Assembly (NCBI RefSeq): GCF_030272615.1
Contig: NC_081406.1
Location: 479,783,900 to 479,847,899 of the forward strand
Length of the DNA stretch: 64,000 nt
Direction: 5' to 3'
Source: Cryptomeria japonica
Lineage: Eukaryota > Streptophyta > Pinopsida > Cupressales > Cupressaceae
In this document: one piece after another, positions 22,050-32,317 of the stretch
How the letters are laid out: the number at the start of each line of letters is the position of its first letter
Numbering within the stretch: position 1 is the first letter of the stretch
Program-made: the position numbers and the translations under genes
Notes under the pieces: generated by a model
The model's input: the letters and a program-made list of their open reading frames with translations, nothing else
The model's database searches: none
What the model was told of the DNA's origin: nothing

Positions 22050-23239
22050 TGTAAAGCGGAAAAATCGAACCCTAGTTGTTCTCCCCTCCCCAACTCCAAG
22101 GAGAGAGAAGGGAGAGTCACTAGGGTTGATGGTTTTCACTTAGGAGGGACTTTACATTCAAAAGAGGGGTTGAAACCCACAAGATCTAATCCCACGCAAT
22201 GCAAGGTTGGATTCTAAATGAGTTTCAAGGGTTAAGACATCAAGGATACCCTCTTTTGTAAAGAATGTAGATAGAAAGATTGACCTAGGAATGCATGTAA
22301 AGTAGGAAAGATTCGCTTATAAACAGAGATAGGGATATGGGATGAAGCTGCGGACCTGGAATTAGCAGTAAAATGTCGAGACGGTGCTGTTCTGCAAATT
22401 TGAGCGAAAGTTGACGGGACGATGGCGCCCGGCGTGCACACGGTCCTCCGAAAAATCCGCGAAACGAAGGGGGATCTGTTCGTCTCTGCACAAGGATTCC
22501 AGATCTTCAGTTACAGCCGCGTACCTGCAACCTACACACAAAAAAGAGAGGACGATTGGGGGGTTAGGGATGAGGGGTTTGCCTTTAGGTCAAACCCCGG
22601 TTTTGAAATTAACCAAGAAATAAGAATGTTGTAAATGTAAATGTTTGTAATGTAAACAAGTACTGATACCTTGTTGTAAGAATGTTTGTATTCTTACATG
22701 TAAAGGTGTAATGTATGTAGTATGTTGTATGTTGTATGTGATCTCCTCTTCAATGGTTGAATCCTTGTCTTGAATGCAACACTTAGCCTTGAATGGAGAC
22801 TTAGAGTGCTCAATTGCTTGAAGGGATGCTTGAATGCTTGAATGTTTGAATGTTTGAATATCGCTTTCGCCTCTTGCTCTTGCTCATTTCCTTCCTCCCT
22901 TTCTAGGAGAGGAAAAGTAGTTTATATACTTGTCAATTAGGGTTGATAGGCTGATTTTCCCGACCTTAGGCCGACCAGGAAACATTATTTCCCGAATTGC
23001 AAACTTAAAGACCCGATGCCCAAAAGAGACCGGGCCCAAAATAGGGCGGGCGTTGGGCGCCATGGTCCCACCTCCCGGGACAGCAGGGTGCAAGGAGGGA
23101 TCAGGCCAGGTTGCAGAAAAATGCAGTTTTTGGTGTTGTAAACAGGTTTCGGGTCTCCATTCAGGTTCAACGTTGCGCCGCCATCGTGAAGACCCAAATG
23201 CAGTCGAAATTGCAAGTGTCGCAATTTTAGGATGCTACA
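22050..23239 (-). repeat. element C 5' LTR (right)
   Basis: 1190 bp and near-identical to 15423-16682. The TATA box on the minus strand (TATATAAA) is at 22921-22928, so transcripts should start just below it and run left through R-U5 into the leader. The 30-nt hairpin motif at 22417-22446 then lies in the transcribed part. Confidence 0.93.
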
Positions 23240-23244
23240 GTTTG

Positions 23245-23340
23245 TCTCTTTATCTCCATCTCTATTTTAATCTCTTCCTCTACCTCACTCTATCTCTCTA
23301 TCTATTTATCTCCCTCTTCCTCTCCCCTTCTATCTTCATA
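23245..23340. repeat. pyrimidine-rich low-complexity tract, right part
   Basis: Continuation of the 15181-15417 tract, now separated by element C and its GTTTG target duplication. Confidence 0.85.
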
Positions 23341-23344
23341 TTTA

Positions 23345-24112
23345 AATTATATACTCTAATCTAACCAGACTATTGGCAAGGACTTGATGCATTGCATCTC
23401 TTGTTTATAAGTGTCTTTATATATTTAAACAAGAGTCAATAGTAATTGACAATAATAGTAATAGTAGTAATAATAAGTATGTATGTTATATATTATATTA
23501 TATAAAATTAATTATATATAAATAAAATTAAAACAGGTATACTTATTTATACACAAACATATGTAAAGTATGTTTAGAGATATTTGTGTGTGTGAAAAGT
23601 GGATTGTATATGTATCTGTATATGTATCTGAATAAACAACACTTCAATTAAGTCATTAGATGCATGGTTAGTAAATCAATAATCAACAATGAACAATAAA
23701 CCATTACAAAGCGACCTATTGCCTTCTAGTAGATGTGAGTTTAGTTTCGCTCTCAGATTTCCATATGCAACACCAGTGACTAGATGACACCTAAATGAAG
23801 GATTTAATCTATGTGAGTATGAAATTGAGCTAAATGGATGCAATATTAAGCTAGATATGCATGATTAATCTAACATGATTTTAAGCAATATGAATAAACA
23901 TTAAGCTAGATAATTTAACAAATATGCAATAACTAATATGTAATATCTCAATGCACAAATCTCAATAAGCCTAGAGCAAAAACAACATAATAACAATAAT
24001 CTCCAGGTTCCTTTTTTATGAGAGATGAGGGCCTTCATTTATAGAAAATCCAAAGAGAGACCAATGGTCAAGATCAATCAATGATGAGCGGCAGAGATTC
24101 TCCAAGAGGAAG
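23345..24112. other. AT-rich spacer between elements C and A
   Basis: No ORF or repeat recognised. The last five bases (24108-24112, GGAAG) are the probable target duplication of element A (AGAAG at 57802-57806; 4 of 5 match). Confidence 0.5.
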
Positions 24113-24335
24113 TGTAGACACCTAAAAATGTCTCGTTAATTCTACACTAATTATTCATCTATTTAATTAAGTAATTCTTTAATTACTTGATTAAACTAAC
24201 TATTTCTTCTAATCATCGTCCTTCAACACTTCTAATTATTCTATTTCTAATTATCGAATTCCTATTATTTCATCAGTTAACCATATCTCAATTATTAATT
24301 AAATATCAATTATTTAATTAATTATGATTTATTCC

Positions 24336-24578
24336 TTAATTAAATAATCTTTTGAATTTTTTATGGATTTGATTATGTGTATTTTTTTCCATCAACGTTT
24401 CGAATCACACTCTGTTATTCATCATCAGGTCTTTGGAATTCTTTTCATCCTGATGATGAATCACAGAGTGTGATTCGAAACGTTGATGGAAAAAAATACA
24501 CACAATCGAATCCATAAAAAATTCATAAGAATATAAGATGGATTGTGGAAATCTCATAGCTTTAATTAAATAATCTTT
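24336..24578. mobile_element. hairpin insertion with 17-bp target duplication (Penelope-like candidate)
   Basis: Absent from the 3' LTR of the same element, so it arrived after A inserted. TTAATTAAATAATCTTT occurs at 24336-24352 and 24562-24578 and only once in the 3' LTR equivalent. Between them lie 209 bp: arm 1 (24353-24430), an 17-nt spacer, arm 2 (24448-24525; near-perfect inverted copy of arm 1) and a 36-bp one-sided tail (24526-24561). A long target duplication, no DNA-transposon-type terminal signal, inverted arms and an embedded hammerhead fold fit a short relic of a Penelope-like retroelement better than a MITE. There is no coding sequence, so the family is inferred. Confidence 0.75.
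24442..24492 (+). ncRNA. type I hammerhead-ribozyme-like fold
   Basis: Stem I is 24442-24449 paired with 24485-24492 (8 bp, one G-U). The core CTGATGA is at 24450-24456, followed by one extra T (24457). Stem II is GAATCACA (24458-24465) with TGTGATTC (24469-24476), 8 perfect pairs around a GAG loop. GAAA is at 24477-24480. Stem III is minimal: the last A of GAAA pairs with U 24483 and C 24481 with G 24482. The NUH triplet is GTT 24482-24484, so the predicted cut is after 24484. A two-pair stem III without a loop is typical of hammerheads in Penelope-like elements. The extra U before stem II departs from the canonical core and may weaken activity. Arm 1, on minus, has the core but lacks the 5' strand of stem I and has a stem II mismatch. 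Confidence 0.7.
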
Positions 24579-25512
24579 ATTATTTGATTTATTTTATTTC
24601 CTAAGTTTAAATAATTTCATTTAAATTAATTAAATTCCTCCATTTCCCCAAATTATAATTCCAATTAATTCCATCCAATTTCATTTCATATTTCCCCAAA
24701 TTCAAATTTCATATCATTTCATTTAATTTCACATTTCCAAATTCACATTTCACCAAATCTGAATTTTAGTTAATTTCATGTGCATTTCAACATTCAAATG
24801 ACCAAATTCAAATTCAAATTGAAAATGAAAATCAAAATCAATTTCAATTTCCTATAGCACATGCTAAATCAGAACTGATTGATCAAATCAGTTAACTCAT
24901 CAATCATCATTTTTAACTCAAATCATCTTTTTGTGACTAATCCAGCAATTCAGTCTACTAATCCATCTATTCAATCATCTCCTTAGTCTATTCAGTCTAC
25001 TAATCCATCTATTCAATCATCTCCCTAGTCTATTCAGTCTACTGATCAATCAAATGAGTTTACTAGCTAATCTATTCAGTTCGCTCTCCAATCAATTATG
25101 TTAACAAATCAATCTATTGAGTTAACAAATCAATCATGACTAGTTCACTGATCAATCTAAATCAGTTATCTATCAATCAACACTTGAGTTCAAATTCTCA
25201 CCCCCTTTGTGTTGAAAATCTATAAATTCAACATCATTTTCTCAATTCAAGCTAGAATCACGGAATCAGAGTCTTCAAAATATTTGTATGCAGGAAATTG
25301 GTGCAATACCTGAGAGCCACCAACCACTCAAATTGAAGAAAAACAATGAAAGCAAAGATGCAGAATGAGGGAATCTTTTATTTGAATTCATTCCTTATTT
25401 CGTATTGATTTTCATTGATTATGTTTGATGTTTGTTAATTAGTTAAGAATTCGTGATTCATTCTTATTTTCTAATTAGCTTAATAATACATGACATTCAG
25501 GCATAGAAACAA

Positions 25513-25530
25513 TGGTGAACCCGACGTGAA
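25513..25530 (+). other. element A primer-binding site, tRNA-Trp type
   Basis: TGGTGAACCCGACGTGAA begins one base after the 5' LTR and is the exact complement of the plant tRNA-Trp 3' end as I remember it. Confidence 0.8.
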
Positions 25531-27861
25531 GCATGCTAACCTTAATTTTTTGTTTTGAATGATTTTGCAGATTCGTACATGAAACAGGATCCTGATTTCA
25601 CAATTGTCTAAGCAAAAATTCGCACTTTCTTATATTGCACCGCAATTGCTCAGTAGTTGCATCGCAATTTCTCAGTATTTGCACCGCAATTGTAAAAAAA
25701 TATCGCAATTTCCTTAGGGGGTTGCAAATTCAAAAAAACTTTTGTCATTTCTTTATTATCTAATCTTGCGCACCTAACCAATAAATTTCATCAAATTCTG
25801 GAAAATTCAATTTCTACATATAAGATGTATTTAATCCAGTGGCAGGAAAGGTGAATTTCAGGTGCAGGGAAGGCAAAATAGCATAGGAGACAACAAAGGA
25901 TGTATCAAAGACTCTTAAAGGTAGAAAGGGAGCTTTGTGAAATCAAAGAAAAAGAGGAGATTGCTCAGTATCACATAAACATCCACAGTTTCTTAACCAA
26001 GTACAAATTTTTCGATGAGATTGATGTGATAGCTCGCGTGGTGTGGGACAATATCATTGCAGAATAACCCTTCTATCTTCTATTTTTAAAAAATCAAAAA
26101 TTTATATAAAAATAATAATAATAATGTGAGCAATTGATCATATATCAATTCGCAATTGAGCAGTCATCACATTGCAATTGCTTAAACAGTAATTCGCAAT
26201 TGATGATACATCAATTTGCAGTTGATCTGATATCAATTCACATTTGCTATGTAGGTAATTCGCAATTGTTAGATTAATTTTTTCCTTTTTTGTTATGTTT
26301 CAGTTCTGGTTTTTATCAGAATATCTTTGTTTGTAAAAAGACATAACTTCGTAATTGGAAAATTAGGCTGGATAGCCCACTGTGTGCTTACTAACATCAT
26401 TTTCTACAGGGGTAGCTTAGAAACACTTCAATTTGGTGCAAGTAAAATAAACCACAAACAAACTTGTCTTTTATTTCACAATTGCAATGAAGGTTAAAAT
26501 TGAACCCCATGCTTTTTTGGAGCAACATCTCCAAATAGAATAGAAAATCATTGCAATGAAAAGTTTAAAAGAACCCTTGTTTTTCATGTTTTCGAAGGGA
26601 TAGGTATTATGCTCTCCCCTTCAAAGGGTGATCAGAAAACCAGACTCTCTTCTTTCATGCTTTTATTTCTTTCTTTCAATTAAATCCTTTAGAAGGCATG
26701 CCCTCCCGAGTTGCCCTTAGGGTGCCATTAAGGTCGATGAGAGGGGAACGACCTAAGTGGCAATGACTAAAGCCAAGTAATCCAAGCCACTATAAATAAA
26801 TGTGTATGTGATGAAAATCATATGCGACGAGTGTTACATGTTGTCACAACGACGTTATGCCTCCCTCAGTGCCTATACGATACGTTAAAATCTGTAGAGT
26901 GTAACCTCTATAGACTGGGAGACCTCCCTCAATGGAGTGTAAAACGCTATTGATTGTGACCACTCAAACAAAACCCTATCTAAACACCATAGAAATTAGA
27001 AGCCAAACTAAGTTAGTAACCAGACACTTGTTGTATCACAGTGCAAGGGTGGGGAAGAATCAGCCTCCAAGACACTCACCATATATCTCCTAGGATAACG
27101 GACCAATCGATGAGCAATCTTCTTTGATCTAATTTTCAGAAAAAGGTAAAAAAAGGGGCCCACCCTAGGGTGTGACAGGGTTGTGTGAGCTGACGGAGTA
27201 TCAAGATGTGGGTTGTGGTAATACTTGTGACCTTTTGACCTTAGGAGAGTTTATTTGATGTGATATCGAATGGCCCCAATATATCGAGAACAAAATGAGA
27301 TCTTGAGAAAGATCCCAACATTCATGGAAATTTGAAAAAAATCCTTAAATAAATGTTCTTTTCATGGTTTTATTCTTTTAATGTGACTATTGTGTCCTTT
27401 GCTACACTTCGACAAATTAAAAACATTACAAGAAACAAATCACAACCTCAACAAAGTCAAAGTTTCAGTGTTCAACAAGAAATAAAACAAAACCTCAACA
27501 AAGTTAAGTGTCAATATTAACACCAACGTCAGATCCGAACCTTTTTCACAAATTCAAAGATGATGTGCATGTTACTTTCAAGTGATCCTAGGTCCTAGCA
27601 TTCAATTCATGCAGAAGTACCATTAGAATCATCACACAAATTCCTCACACAAGTAATTTCACCAAATTGTCTTTCACTCACTTAAGTTTTAGTGTTGTAT
27701 TAGAGTGTAGGAATCATACCTAAGTCCATGGGTATCAGAGGAGACAGAGAATTCCCATTTGAACAACCCAATCTTGGGCCAAACAATGACCATATACAAA
27801 TAATTGATGGTTTAGATAACTTTGCTTGGGAAGTAAGAGTCAATCGTGTTCAATATGATAC
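25531..27861 (+). other. element A leader with CGCAATTG-type arrays
   Basis: A 22-bp tandem run (ttgcaccgcaattgctcag type) starts at 25635, 25657 and 25679. Irregular CGCAATTG/ATTGCAATTG motifs continue to 25710 and recur at 26140-26265. The part after 27730 encodes the first copy of an N-terminal Gag-region module ('EFPFEQPNLGPNN') that is cut by element B at 27861. Confidence 0.7.
25900..26067 (+). CDS. small leader ORF of element A, unrecognised
   Basis: A 55-residue ORF from ATG to TAA, rich in Lys, Glu and Leu ('MYQRLLKVERELCEIKEKEE') and ending 'FDEIDVIARVVWDNIIAE'. It looks helical and coding-like against its AT-rich surroundings, and in-frame sequence extends about 25 codons upstream. 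It could be a leader peptide or a relic of an extra retroelement protein. I do not recognise it. Confidence 0.35.
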   Translation: MYQRLLKVERELCEIKEKEEIAQYHINIHSFLTKYKFFDEIDVIARVVWDNIIAE

Positions 27862-29618
27862 TGTAGTCACATAAATTTGTCCACTTAATTAAATGAATAT
27901 TTAGTATTTATTTGATTATTTAACCATCAATCAATAATTAATTAAATTAATATATTTAATTAATTCATCTTAACCCTCTTCTCCTATTAATTAAATAAAT
28001 TATTCAATTTATTTGATTTAATTCACTTAACCAAATTCAGACCATTAATTAAATAAATAAATTATATTTATTTAATTAAATCTTCTCTCACATTTAAATA
28101 AATTAATATTTATTTAAATTCCCCCAAAATCCCACCTCTCACATTTAAATAAATAAATTATTTATTTAAATCACCTTTATCCTCCACCCACTTGTATTTT
28201 CCTACAAATGCAAGTTGCACAACTATTTTAAATAAATCATTTATTTAAATCACCTTTATCCTCCACCCACTTGCATTTTCCTACAAATGCAAGTTGCACA
28301 ACTATTTTAAATAAATTATTTATTTAAAATCCTATTTATCCTCACCCACTTGAAACCTTTAATGGTTTCCCTTAAAGTCTTCAAACTTAATGGCTTCCTT
28401 CTAGAGTCTTCTCAAACCTTTAATGGTTTCCCTTAAAGTCTTCAAACTTAATGGCATTAAAGTCTTCAAACTTGATGGCTTCCTTCTATAGTCTTCTTAA
28501 GACTTTAATTGCTCCCCTTAAAGTCTTCAAGCCTTTAATGGTTTCCCTCAAAGTCTTCAAGCATTTTAATGTTTTATCTTCTTTTTTCTCATTTAAATAA
28601 ATTAATATTTATTTGAATATTTATCCAAATGCAAATTACACCATTTAATTGAAATAAATGATTTTATTTTAATTGAAAATACCAAAATTCCTTCCACTTG
28701 CATTTTCCTACAAAATCCACTTGCATGCCTAAACCCCTTCTAGATTCTTCTAAACCTTTCCTAATTAACCTAATCCATCCCCTAAATATTGTCACATTCC
28801 TAAGCAAATTGAAGTCACTTTTCAAAGACTCCAAAGTCTTTGAAAATCAATTAATGTTTTGTGTGTTCAACAAATTAACTTCTAAAGTCTTCCAAACCAC
28901 TTATGGCTCTTACATGACCATTAATGGTTAATTCCACTTGCACCCATGGTTAAAGACTTTGACCCCTAACTTAACCCTCATGTAACCCATGTGTCTATTC
29001 AAAACATTTATTTCTTTGACTAGGGTAACCATCATGTCCCCTCAAGCATTTAATGCTCCTTATCTCTCCTCTCAAGCCTCCTCATGGTGACACTTGTCAA
29101 CATGGGATTGGGTTGAAAGTCTCACATGGATTGAATATCTTTCAATCCTAACCCTTGTTAAGATTACTCAATCTTAACCCTTCATTTCCCCATTTCTTCT
29201 ATAAATAGAACCCTTCTCCTCAAGCAAAAAAAGAAGTATTAGAGTATTGTTGTTATACTGGTATTAGCATAGAGCTTTTTCATAGCATCACTATCTACAC
29301 TTGCATAGCATTTGCTTATCATATTCAACCATCTTGAATCTCCATATGGCATTCATGGCTAGTGCTAAAAGCTGAGAGCTACACTCATTTGGGACTTGGA
29401 GAGGGGAGAAACAAGGGAGAAGCATCGAAAAGCATCATGGAAGCATCTTAGGGAGGCTCTTCTCCTTTCTTTTATTTTGTTAAACTTCTTTCATGCTTTT
29501 TGAAATCTCTTTTGATATGTTTGGAGTGGTTTTAAGTTCTTTGTTTTGTTTTTGTGGTTGAAACTAACTTATTAACATTGAGCTTTGTTGTTGCCTTGTC
29601 CCCATTTCCATGACATCA
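27862..29618 (+). repeat. element B 5' LTR
   Basis: 1757 bp, the same length as the 3' LTR. It contains a 79-bp internal tandem duplication (from about 28161 and 28240, with 'caccttta tcctcc' and 'caagttgcacaac'), repeats of 'ctttaatggtttccctt'/'aaagtcttcaaac' (28357-28560), and a TATA box TATAAATAG at 29200-29208. Transcription should begin about 30 bp later. Confidence 0.95.
29200..29208 (+). promoter_or_regulatory. element B LTR TATA box
   Basis: TATAAATAG in a C/T-rich context, repeated in the 3' LTR at 42771-42779. It is the only good TATA box near the U3/R boundary. Confidence 0.65.
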
Positions 29619-29620
29619 TT

Positions 29621-29638
29621 TGGTGAACCTGACGTGAA
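29621..29638 (+). other. element B primer-binding site, tRNA-Trp type
   Basis: TGGTGAACCTGACGTGAA starts 2 nt after the LTR; the match continues with TC. It carries the same single change (C to T) as element C relative to A. Confidence 0.8.
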
Positions 29639-32317
29639 TCAAAGAGCAATCATTTTGAAGACTACTAACTTTTGAATGTTTTAATTGACACACAGGTCAT
29701 TCTCTTGCGTTTTTGTTCTCAATTTAGCACCTTCGCAAATTGATACTTTAGCGCTATTGTCTATATTGGTGCTCTTTCGTGTTAAATAGCACTTTTGTTT
29801 TCACACAGAGTAGAGCTATTGTAACAGAGAGTTGTAAGAAAATTCCTTGTAACCGAAAACCAAAAAATTTAGGCTTGTAGAAGCCCACCAAAACATGCGG
29901 ATTTTTCTAACTAATTATCTTTTGTGCAGGTTTTAACTAACCCCTACAATAGGATTTTTTAGCAATTTTAGCTTAGGAAATAAATTTGTTCATATTTCTA
30001 ACTTCGTCTTTCAAGTTACGATAAAATAAATTCATTTTCCTTTTGGGTTAAAATCAACTACACATTCATTTGGAGTTTTAAAAAGAACCACATCTTTCGT
30101 TTAGAGCTCTAAAAAGAATCACATTTGTTCAAAGTTAAAAAGAATCACAAAAACAAACACGCAAAATTTTTTTTTTGCAAAGTTAAGAACAAATTCTTTT
30201 GGTGCTTAAAATCAACAAGACAAATTTTATTTCTTGCATCAAGCTAAAACTCACAATGCACACTTCCATTTTTGGTGCAAATAAAATTCACAATCAACTT
30301 GTCTCATTTTTACAACAATTTTACTTCATGCAAACGTGTTTTTCATTAAGTTAACCAGGATTTTCAAATTCTAGTTTACTCAAACAATTGCCTTTGAAAA
30401 TTAAAAAGAACACCATGATTGTTGGAGCAACATCTCCAAATAGATAGAAAATCATTGTGATGACAAGTTAAAAGGAACGAGTGAATTTTGTGTTTGGCAC
30501 ACTTGTGCAAAAGAGTTGGTCGAGTGGTCCTACTTCTAACACACACTATCCTCTCCCTTGGCTCTCGTGGTCCTAGGTGCAAGAGAAAAGTGTTAGTAAC
30601 ACTCAAATTTTATCTTTTTAAAAGAGGCCTGCCAAGGGATTGATACTCTTGGGAACGACCTCGAGCGGTAAATCCTTTGAGCCGCTATAGAAATCAGGTG
30701 TGAGCGAAAGTTGTAGCCTTGGGTATAGCTGTTCCTATAGTGTAACTGGTTGAAAGGACAAATGGGCCCCACCACTGGTTACAAGGCTCTTAAGTGAGTC
30801 ACTGCAGAATGAACTTATGTCCAAAAACATCAAACATGACTAAACACCTTTAAGTAGTAGCCCACCTGTTCTATTGATTGAGGATATTTGTGATATAATT
30901 TAGTGCAAGAGCATAGATGGTTTTTCTCCCAAGATACTCACCATACATATTTCTTTGAGTAGAAACATAGCTTTTTGAAAAGTCACTTGTGGCTTGATAA
31001 AAGTGGTGACTCCCCCATCATAGGGATCATCTATTTGTTATGCTTGTGCAAGACTTAGTATATCACATCCTTACCTGCCAAGGCAGGATTCATAAGGTAT
31101 GTAGTACCAAATTCGAAGAAATATCAAGATGTGGGCTAAATTTATCACAACTGGCCATTTGACCTTAGGGATAAAAAATGTTTGAAGTGTGTTCGTTTTA
31201 GTCAAGACCAAGTGCAAATTGAGCCGACTTCAGGCTTTGGAAATACACCTTAAAATACATCTAAAGGAAGGGTTATATAAAAGTCCAAGGATTGGGTTGA
31301 TCTAGACCCATACTCATTTGTGCCTTTGGGGCAACATTCTTGTGTTTGTGTGCTTGCTTTGTTTTCTTGTCAAAGAAAAATCAGAAAATCACTTCCCAAA
31401 AACAAAGTATTCATCCAACCAAACATCTGTCAAAACAACCAAAAACATCAAAAATAAGGTACAAACAACAAAGAGTCAAATTTTATGACCATTCTTCACA
31501 TCTTGCGAAAGAAGAAGCGTCATCAGAATATCAACTTGAAAAGAAGACCATTGAGCTCAAAGGCTTTGATCAAAAGGAGGAAATTCTTCTATATAAATAG
31601 ACAAATCTTTGTCTCACATAGAGTCTTTCTGCGTCACATGCGTCTCTACCTTCAAGGAAAAACAAATGAATTTGATTCCGAATCATTGAACCGCAGAGCT
31701 TTTATGCAATATAGAGCTCTGAGTTATCACAAAAACCAAGGAGGAAAGATTAATCCCAACTTCTTCCCAAACGTCTGTATCACATACAACACAGCTCGAG
31801 AAATACCACCAACACCTGAAAGGGAAGAGATAGAGTTTGTCCCATTTGTAACACAAAGTTTTTATTGAAGTTGAAAACATTTTCATCCATCATCTCACTC
31901 ATACATCATCACTTCATCATCAATCTGTCCCAACTCTCAAAACATTAAGTGGTTCTTGTCCCAAGTTCTCTTTTAGATATTGCTTGAAATCAAACACATC
32001 ACATCACTTTTTAGATTGTTTCTACATCTAGGATAAGCTCATCCTAAGAGACACATCTACGTAGGTTAAAACTAGTTCATGAGTGAATCCTCTCATTACT
32101 AGGTAGTTAAATCTGTAATACATCTCAGATTTCTCTACACCTTATCACATCAAAACTTATCAAACAAACAAGCAATTCAAAGAAGGAATTTTGGTTACAT
32201 CCACCTTAAAGGTGCTAGAGATCCACGTGCAACACAATTCACCAACCATCAATCTCTCATTTCAACAAAAACTCATCATCATTTTCACACAACTTCAACA
32301 AAAAACTTATAAACAAA
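29639..32317 (+). other. element B leader
   Basis: About 2.7 kb without clear homology to known domains. The early part (29700-29830) has short repeats around 'gctattgt' and 'gcactttt', reminiscent of the motif arrays in A's leader. An ORF at 31485-31868 is listed separately. Confidence 0.55.
31485..31868 (+). CDS. leader ORF of element B, unrecognised
   Basis: A 127-residue ORF. The first 40 residues are Lys/Arg-rich ('ILRKKKRHQN'). The rest is mixed ('FMQYRALSYHKNQGGKINPN') and ends 'EEIEFVPFVTQSFY'. It lies 450 bp upstream of gag in the genomic RNA leader. No domain recognised. It may be a non-coding accident, but composition in its second half is protein-like. Confidence 0.3.
   Translation: MTILHILRKKKRHQNINLKRRPLSSKALIKRRKFFYINRQIFVSHRVFLRHMRLYLQGKTNEFDSESLNRRAFMQYRALSYHKNQGGKINPNFFPNVCITYNTAREIPPTPEREEIEFVPFVTQSFY

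Larger units (their letters stand above)
15423..23239 (-). mobile_element. element C: Ty3/gypsy-like LTR element without RT or integrase
   Basis: A complete 7.8-kb LTR element in minus orientation. Both termini are TG...CA (TGTAAAGC ... GCTACA as read on plus). It is flanked by a perfect 5-bp target duplication GTTTG at 15418-15422 and 23240-23244. The primer-binding site is next to the right LTR (22029-22046) and a purine tract next to the left LTR. The internal region of about 5.4 kb holds a Gag plus protease-like ORF and a proline-rich ORF, but no trace of RT, RNase H or integrase. This layout matches the non-autonomous gag-only elements described in plants (TR-GAG type). Its Gag resembles those of A and B in this window, so it could be mobilised by such relatives (inference). 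Confidence 0.92.
24113..25511 (+). repeat. element A 5' LTR (interrupted)
   Basis: 1399 bp, of which 226 bp are the hairpin insertion and its 17-bp duplication. The remaining 1173 bp pair with the 1158-bp 3' LTR. TATA-like TATAAATT is at 25221-25228 and recurs at 57510-57517 in the 3' LTR. Confidence 0.92.

Noticed and set aside
24353-24525. The hairpin as an ordinary MITE or foldback DNA transposon
   Set aside because: The target duplication is 17 bp, there is a one-sided tail and the arms hold a hammerhead core. No DNA-transposon terminal motif was recognised.
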